Positions 60,326-64,000 of a stretch of DNA of 64,000 nucleotides are shown here, one piece after another. Origin of the DNA: Alphaproteobacteria bacterium (GTDB lineage Bacteria; Pseudomonadota; Alphaproteobacteria; Rhodospirillales; Casp-alpha2); assembly GCA_014382345.1 (NCBI GenBank), contig JACNJX010000085.1, positions 62,001-126,000 on the forward strand. The letters are read 5' to 3'. The position numbers and the translations under genes were made by a program. Under the pieces are notes generated by a model. It ran no database searches. It was not told where the DNA came from and saw only the letters and a program-made list of their open reading frames with translations. Position 1 is the stretch's first letter; every line of letters starts with the position of its first letter.

Positions 60326-62272
60326 TTACTGCTCCGTTTCGTGAAACCATTCATAAATCCGGTTGGCCGTGGTCCTGTTGATGCCGTCTACGGCTTCCAG
60401 ATCGGTGCGCCCCGCCTCGGCCACCGCCTTGGCCGCGCCGAAATGATGCAACAACGCTTTTTTCCGCTTCGGCCCGATCCCAGGAACGTCATCCAGCAGC
60501 GAGCGCACCAGCGCCTTGGACCGCTTGTTGCGGTGCGTACCGATGGCGAAGCGGTGCGCCTCGTCGCGCAGCCGTTGCAGAAAAAACAACACCGGGTCGC
60601 GGGGCGGCAGCGACAGCGGTGCTTGGCCATGCAGGAAAATGCGTTCCCGCCCAGCGTCGCGGTCGGGGCCTTTGGCGATGGCCGCCACATCGACCCCGTC
60701 GATGCCCAGCTCGGCGAACACCTCCAGCGTCACGCCCAACTGGCCTTTGCCGCCGTCCACCAGCACCAGGTCCGGCCACTGGCCGCCGGTGCGGTCCGGG
60801 TCTTCCTTCAGTGCGCGGGAAAACCGGCGCCGCATGACTTCGCGCATCATCGCGTAATCATCCCCCGGCGAGAAGCCTTCCGAGGCGGTTTCGGCGGCCC
60901 CCTCCCTTGCGCCCCGGATGTTGAATTTCCGGTAGGCCTTTTTCATCAGCCCTTCCGGCCCGGCGACAATCATCGCGCCGACCGCCTTGGTGCCGGAAAC
61001 GTGGCTGTTGTCATAAACTTCGATGCGTTCGGGTACACCGTCCAGGTCCAAGGCCTGGGCCAAGCCGTCCAGCAACCGGCGCTGCGTGGCGCTTTCGGCC
61101 ATGCGTCGTTGCAGCGCGTCGGCGGCATTGGAGACCGCGTACTGGATCAGGTTGCGTTTGGCGCCGCGCGCCGGGCGCAACAGGCGCACCGAACGCTCGG
61201 CCCGGACGGACAGGGCCTCTTCCAGCAACGCCTTGTTGGGCGGCGTATGACTGAGCAGGATCAGCTTCGCAGGCGGCGCCTTGGAATAAAACTGGCCAAG
61301 GAAAGCCTCCAGCACCGCTTCCTGGGAATCATCGCGGGCGTGGCTGGGAAAGTAGGCGCGGTTGCCGTAACTGGCGCCGGCGCGGAAGAAAAACACCTGC
61401 ACGCAGGTCTGCCCGCCGGCCTGATGCACGCCGATGGCGTCGGCCTCGCCGATGCCCGTCAGGTTGATATCGTGCTGCGCCTGAATCCGGGTCAGCGCGC
61501 GGATGCGATCGCGGTAGGCGGCGGCCTGCTCGAACTCCTCGGCGTCGCTGGCGGTTTGCATAAGGGCTGCGAAATGATCCTGAATCCTGCGCGAACCGCC
61601 GGTCAGAAAGGCGCGGGCCTGTTCGACGGACTCCCGGTATTCGTCCTCGCCGATGCGGCCCACGCAGGGCGCTGAACAGCGCTTGATCTGATGCAGAAGG
61701 CAGGGCCGGGTGCGGCTGGCGAACACCGTGTCGGTGCAGGACCGTAAAAGAAACGCGCGTTGCAGGGTGGCCAGCGCATCGTTGACCGCCCACACGGAGG
61801 CAAAAGGCCCGAAATAATCCCCCTTGCGGCTTTGCGCTCCGCGGTGCTTGAGCACCTGGGGATACGGATGATCCCCGGTCAGCAGGATCGAAGGAAAGGA
61901 TTTATCATCGCGCAACAGGATGTTGTAGCGCGGCCGATAGCGCTTGATCAGGTCGGCTTCCAGCAACAGCGCTTCCGCCTCGGTGTGGGTGGTGACGAAT
62001 TCCATCGCCACCGTTTCCAAAACCATGCGCCGTGTCCGATTAGCCTGATTGGCCAGACGGGTGTAGCTGGTCACGCGATTTTTTAGGTTCTTCGCCTTGC
62101 CGATATACAGAACGTCGCCCTTGGCGTTGATCATGCGGTAAACGCCGGGACCACCGGGCAGCGTTTTCAGATACCCCTGAATGACAGCGGCGCCGGCGGC
62201 GGGTCCACCGTCTGTCTCCGGGACCCCGTCTGGCGTCCTGTCTCGGGAAATCGATTTCGGCGTTTTCGACAT
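60326..62272 (-). CDS. uvrC: UvrABC system protein C
   Basis: A 648 aa excinuclease subunit that makes both incisions in nucleotide excision repair. Domains: GIY-YIG (LPGGPGVYRMINAKGDVLYIGKAKNLKNRV, about 38-110), Cys-rich region (CLLHQIKRCSAPCVG), UVR domain (about 230-265), RNase H-like domain with DNSHVSGTKAVGAMIVA and DLVLVDGGKGQLGV, and C-terminal helix-hairpin-helix repeats (LDDVPGIGPKRKKALLHHFG). Start ATG at 62272. It starts the run uvrC-pgsA-mobB-moeA-moaD-moaE-LOG. Confidence 0.97.
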   Translation of the reverse strand: MSKTPKSISRDRTPDGVPETDGGPAAGAAVIQGYLKTLPGGPGVYRMINAKGDVLYIGKAKNLKNRVTSYTRLANQANRTRRMVLETVAMEFVTTHTEAEALLLEADLIKRYRPRYNILLRDDKSFPSILLTGDHPYPQVLKHRGAQSRKGDYFGPFASVWAVNDALATLQRAFLLRSCTDTVFASRTRPCLLHQIKRCSAPCVGRIGEDEYRESVEQARAFLTGGSRRIQDHFAALMQTASDAEEFEQAAAYRDRIRALTRIQAQHDINLTGIGEADAIGVHQAGGQTCVQVFFFRAGASYGNRAYFPSHARDDSQEAVLEAFLGQFYSKAPPAKLILLSHTPPNKALLEEALSVRAERSVRLLRPARGAKRNLIQYAVSNAADALQRRMAESATQRRLLDGLAQALDLDGVPERIEVYDNSHVSGTKAVGAMIVAGPEGLMKKAYRKFNIRGAREGAAETASEGFSPGDDYAMMREVMRRRFSRALKEDPDRTGGQWPDLVLVDGGKGQLGVTLEVFAELGIDGVDVAAIAKGPDRDAGRERIFLHGQAPLSLPPRDPVLFFLQRLRDEAHRFAIGTHRNKRSKALVRSLLDDVPGIGPKRKKALLHHFGAAKAVAEAGRTDLEAVDGINRTTANRIYEWFHETEQ

Positions 62273-62647
62273 ACCCTATTATGCCCTCCGAAGACGTGAC
62301 GCCCGCTTGTTGGACGAAAAAAAATCAAACGCGTTTAATTTAAATTTTATCAACCCGGAACTATCCACGAAACCTGTGGATAAGGTTGTTGAAAAGCCTG
62401 AGTCCCGAGCATAGCCCCTTACCATAGCGTGATTTTTTAAACTTTGCCTGATTTTTAGGCATAGTTTTAATGCGTTGAAATAAAAAGAGAATTTTTATTC
62501 GTGCTTTAACGTGAACCGGAATTGTAAATGACTGTCATGAAACAGACACATATGGTTACAATGTTTGCCCCTGTGCACAACTCACCGTAAAGGTATCGGC
62601 GATGGCGTATTGGGAGATCAACTTCGCGGTTGCTTTAATTCTCGAAT
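62273..62647. other. 375-base AT-rich gap upstream of uvrC
   Basis: No gene is visible. The region is clearly AT-rich compared with its surroundings. It holds an inverted pair of DnaA-box-like sequences (62362-62383), the perfect palindrome AAACGCGTTT (62329-62338), a 5-base hairpin around 62445-62461, and an inverted repeat ATTGTAA/TTACAAT (62521-62527 and 62556-62562). The uvrC promoter must be here, but I see no clear -35/-10 pair. Confidence 0.5.
62362..62383. repeat. inverted pair of DnaA-box-like sequences
   Basis: TGTGGATAA (62375-62383) is a perfect DnaA box on the minus strand. CTATCCACG just before it is a second box with two mismatches in the opposite direction. The shared TATCCAC/GTGGATA arms (62362-62368, 62376-62382) also form a 7-base hairpin. 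Confidence 0.5.
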
Positions 62648-63067
62648 CTATACTTCGGAATTAAACCGTTCAATTTCGACACCGACGCTTTGTGCACCTT
62701 CCAATATGTCCAATTTCTCTACCCGGACACGGGCCGAAAGCACGCGTGCGTCCTTCAGACACATTCCGGAGATGTCTTCGGCCAGGGTTTCGACCAGATT
62801 GACATGCCCGCGTCCGATGATCTTACCAACGCCATCGGCCAGTTTCTCGTAACACAGCACGTTGTCGATGTCGTCGTTGATCGCTTGGCCGTTTTCGTCA
62901 ACGGCCAGATCCAGGTTGATGCGGACACGCTGGTGGGCCTGTTTCTCATGACCATGAATGCCTATGGAACAGTTGACGACCAGATCGCGGATGAATACAT
63001 GGCGGATCGAGCGAGACGCATCGGCGACCTTCGGCACCTCAAACAATTTTAGGGTATTCGCGGTCAT
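62648..63067 (-). CDS. folB: dihydroneopterin aldolase
   Basis: A 139 aa FolB, which splits 7,8-dihydroneopterin in folate synthesis. Marks are HVFIRDLVVNCSIGIHGHEKQAHQRVRINLDLAV, DNVLCYEKLADGVGKII, NLVETLAEDI with the catalytic Glu, and the conserved late VRVEKLD region. It follows a pteridine-reductase-like SDR by 12 bases. The N-terminus is about 15 residues longer than in E. coli. Confidence 0.93.
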   Translation of the reverse strand: MTANTLKLFEVPKVADASRSIRHVFIRDLVVNCSIGIHGHEKQAHQRVRINLDLAVDENGQAINDDIDNVLCYEKLADGVGKIIGRGHVNLVETLAEDISGMCLKDARVLSARVRVEKLDILEGAQSVGVEIERFNSEV

Positions 63068-63079
63068 GCTGGGTTTAGC

Positions 63080-63847
63080 CTATTCCTCTTCCGCCGTACC
63101 CGGCGCCCAGCCAAGATGCTGACCGCCATCGAGCACGATCATTTGCCCCGTCATGGACGGAGCGTCAAGCACGAACTGGATCGCCCGGCAGATCTCTTCC
63201 GGCATGGCCGGGCGCGACAAAGGCTGCGCGGACCATTGGCGTTGGAATTGTTCTTCCGTTTGATGAATGCTAGCCAGGGTTGGGCCCGGACCGATCGCGT
63301 TGACGCGGATCGACGGCGCCAAGGCCAGCGCCAGGTTCTGGGTCAACCCCCACAACGCCACTTTGGACACCGTATAAGAGGTAAAAAACGGCGTCACGTT
63401 CCAGACCCGCTGGTCGATCAGATTGATAACATTTCCGTTTTCGCCATCCGGCAACTGCCTGACGAAGCCTTGCGTCAATTGAAAGGGCGCCCGCAGGTTA
63501 ACCTGCATGTGGGAGTCCCAGGAGGCTTTCGTCGCCGTCTCCGGCGTGTCCTTTTCAAATACGGAAGCGTTGTTGATCAGGCAGTTTAGCGGACCGACGG
63601 CCTGCCTAGTCTGATCGATAAGCCTGCTGGCTCCGTCTTCATCGGCCAGATCGGCCTGCACCACGGCGGCCTTGCCGCCCATTTCGGCAATTTCGCCGAC
63701 AACGACTTTGGCTTCCTCGGCGGACCGATTGTAATGGACCGCCACGGTCCACCCGGATTTTGCCAAATCCAGGGCAATGGCGCGGCCGATACGCCGCGCC
63801 GCGCCGGTCACCAGAGCCGTTTTCAGGGTGCTGTCACTATCCGTCAT
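63080..63847 (-). CDS. SDR-family oxidoreductase, FolM/pteridine reductase-like
   Basis: A 255 aa classical short-chain dehydrogenase. The NADPH loop TGAARRIGRAIAL has the arginine-bearing TGxxxRxG form found in FolM and PTR1 pteridine reductases rather than the usual TGxxxGxG. Further marks are LINNASVFEKD, the INLIDQRVWNVTPFFTSYTVSK region, with Asp-Gln where most SDRs have Ser (again as in PTR1), the catalytic YxxxK in YTVSK, and VNAIGPGPT. Together with folB next door, this suggests a dihydrofolate or dihydromonapterin reductase. Start at 63847. Confidence 0.85.
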   Translation of the reverse strand: MTDSDSTLKTALVTGAARRIGRAIALDLAKSGWTVAVHYNRSAEEAKVVVGEIAEMGGKAAVVQADLADEDGASRLIDQTRQAVGPLNCLINNASVFEKDTPETATKASWDSHMQVNLRAPFQLTQGFVRQLPDGENGNVINLIDQRVWNVTPFFTSYTVSKVALWGLTQNLALALAPSIRVNAIGPGPTLASIHQTEEQFQRQWSAQPLSRPAMPEEICRAIQFVLDAPSMTGQMIVLDGGQHLGWAPGTAEEE

Positions 63848-63916
63848 GGGCCGGAGAATGGGCGATCCGGCCCTTTGATGCAAGGCCTCTCGGGCCACCC
63901 CTCATCATCAACCGGA

Positions 63917-64000
63917 TCAGACCTGGAACAAGCCCGCCGATACCCCGGTATAGCCGATAAAGCCGATATAAAGGGCCAGGAAAAAGGCCCCGCTCCAACG
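63917..64000 (-). CDS. C-terminal fragment of a membrane protein, possibly a Ca2+/Na+ antiporter
   Basis: The last 28 codons before a TGA at 63917-63919 read RWSGAFFLALYIGFIGYTG and then VSAGLFQV, an almost fully hydrophobic segment. This looks like the last helix of a CaCA-family antiporter, which often ends in such an E/SGA-type helix, but the gene is cut by the window end, so the family is only a guess. Confidence 0.4.
   Translation of the reverse strand, partial: RWSGAFFLALYIGFIGYTGVSAGLFQV

Noticed and set aside
62273-62647. A replication origin
   Set aside because: Two DnaA boxes and AT-rich DNA are present, but no dnaA, hemE, parAB or gidA gene is near, and two boxes are too few.
1-64000. 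tRNA, rRNA, CRISPR, transposase or prophage genes
   Set aside because: I checked the gaps for tRNA-like cloverleaf ends, repeat-spacer patterns and mobile-element proteins and saw none.

Overview
The window is chromosomal DNA, GC-rich throughout, from an alphaproteobacterium, most likely of the Rhodospirillales or a related order (inference from gene content and order). The signs are a petABC operon for cytochrome bc1 with a TAT-type Rieske protein, a MarR/OmpR pair resembling Rhodobacter PetP/PetR, the gene order DUF1285-CoA pyrophosphatase-DUF6111-cca beside a MoxR cluster, lgt-midA-pgeF next to prs, a uvrC-pgsA-mobB-moeA-moaD-moaE block, UbiK, and DUF992/DUF1330 proteins. I see no rRNA, tRNA, CRISPR array, insertion sequence, integrase or prophage gene. 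Genes are tightly packed and many overlap by ATGA.

Layout. 1-3.9 kb: an MFS permease cut by the window edge; an isolated flgG behind a sigma-54 promoter; a metallo-beta-lactamase-fold hydrolase; a cation diffusion facilitator gene with an in-frame stop. 3.9-10.9 kb: four minus-strand genes, MoxR ATPase, DUF58, BatA/DUF4159 membrane protein and VWA membrane protein. The start of the MoxR gene lies in another frame, with an A-run and a stem-loop between. 11-15.1 kb: plus-strand DUF1285, NUDIX, DUF6111 and cca, then a single-domain response regulator and a small ABM-like protein. 15.1-17.9 kb: minus-strand MlaF-like ATPase, thioesterase, hemF, trmL. 18.1-20.7 kb: petABC. 20.7-25.1 kb: VOC protein, c-type cytochrome, two coupled zinc dehydrogenases and a nitroreductase, with FNR/FixK-type palindromes in both divergent promoter regions. 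25.2-30 kb: padR plus an RND efflux pair. 30-36.2 kb: minus-strand sugar-acid dehydrogenase, secreted MBL protein, GST, methionine-salvage genes mtnA and mtnP, DUF1330, dienelactone hydrolase, DUF992. 36.3-46.6 kb: ychF, pth, rplY, prs, two paralogous lipoproteins, a 22-codon microprotein, pgeF, midA, lgt, hldD. 46.7-49.8 kb: plus-strand ubiK, YbjN-like, proC, TetR, tRNA-binding protein. 49.8-55.3 kb: two two-component systems and a MarR gene. 55.4-64 kb: ilvE, LOG protein, molybdenum cofactor genes, pgsA, uvrC, folB, a pteridine-reductase-like SDR, and the C-terminus of a membrane protein.

How they fit together. Much of the window is housekeeping: respiration (bc1, heme, ubiquinone), envelope (lgt, hldD, pgsA), translation (cca, trmL, pth, rplY, ychF), and cofactors (Moco, folate). 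The less understood parts are the MoxR/DUF58/DUF4159/VWA module, the lipoprotein pair with its coupled microprotein, and the dehydrogenase/cytochrome/nitroreductase block that seems to share oxygen-type regulatory boxes. All functional calls come from reading motifs by eye; no database search was run.
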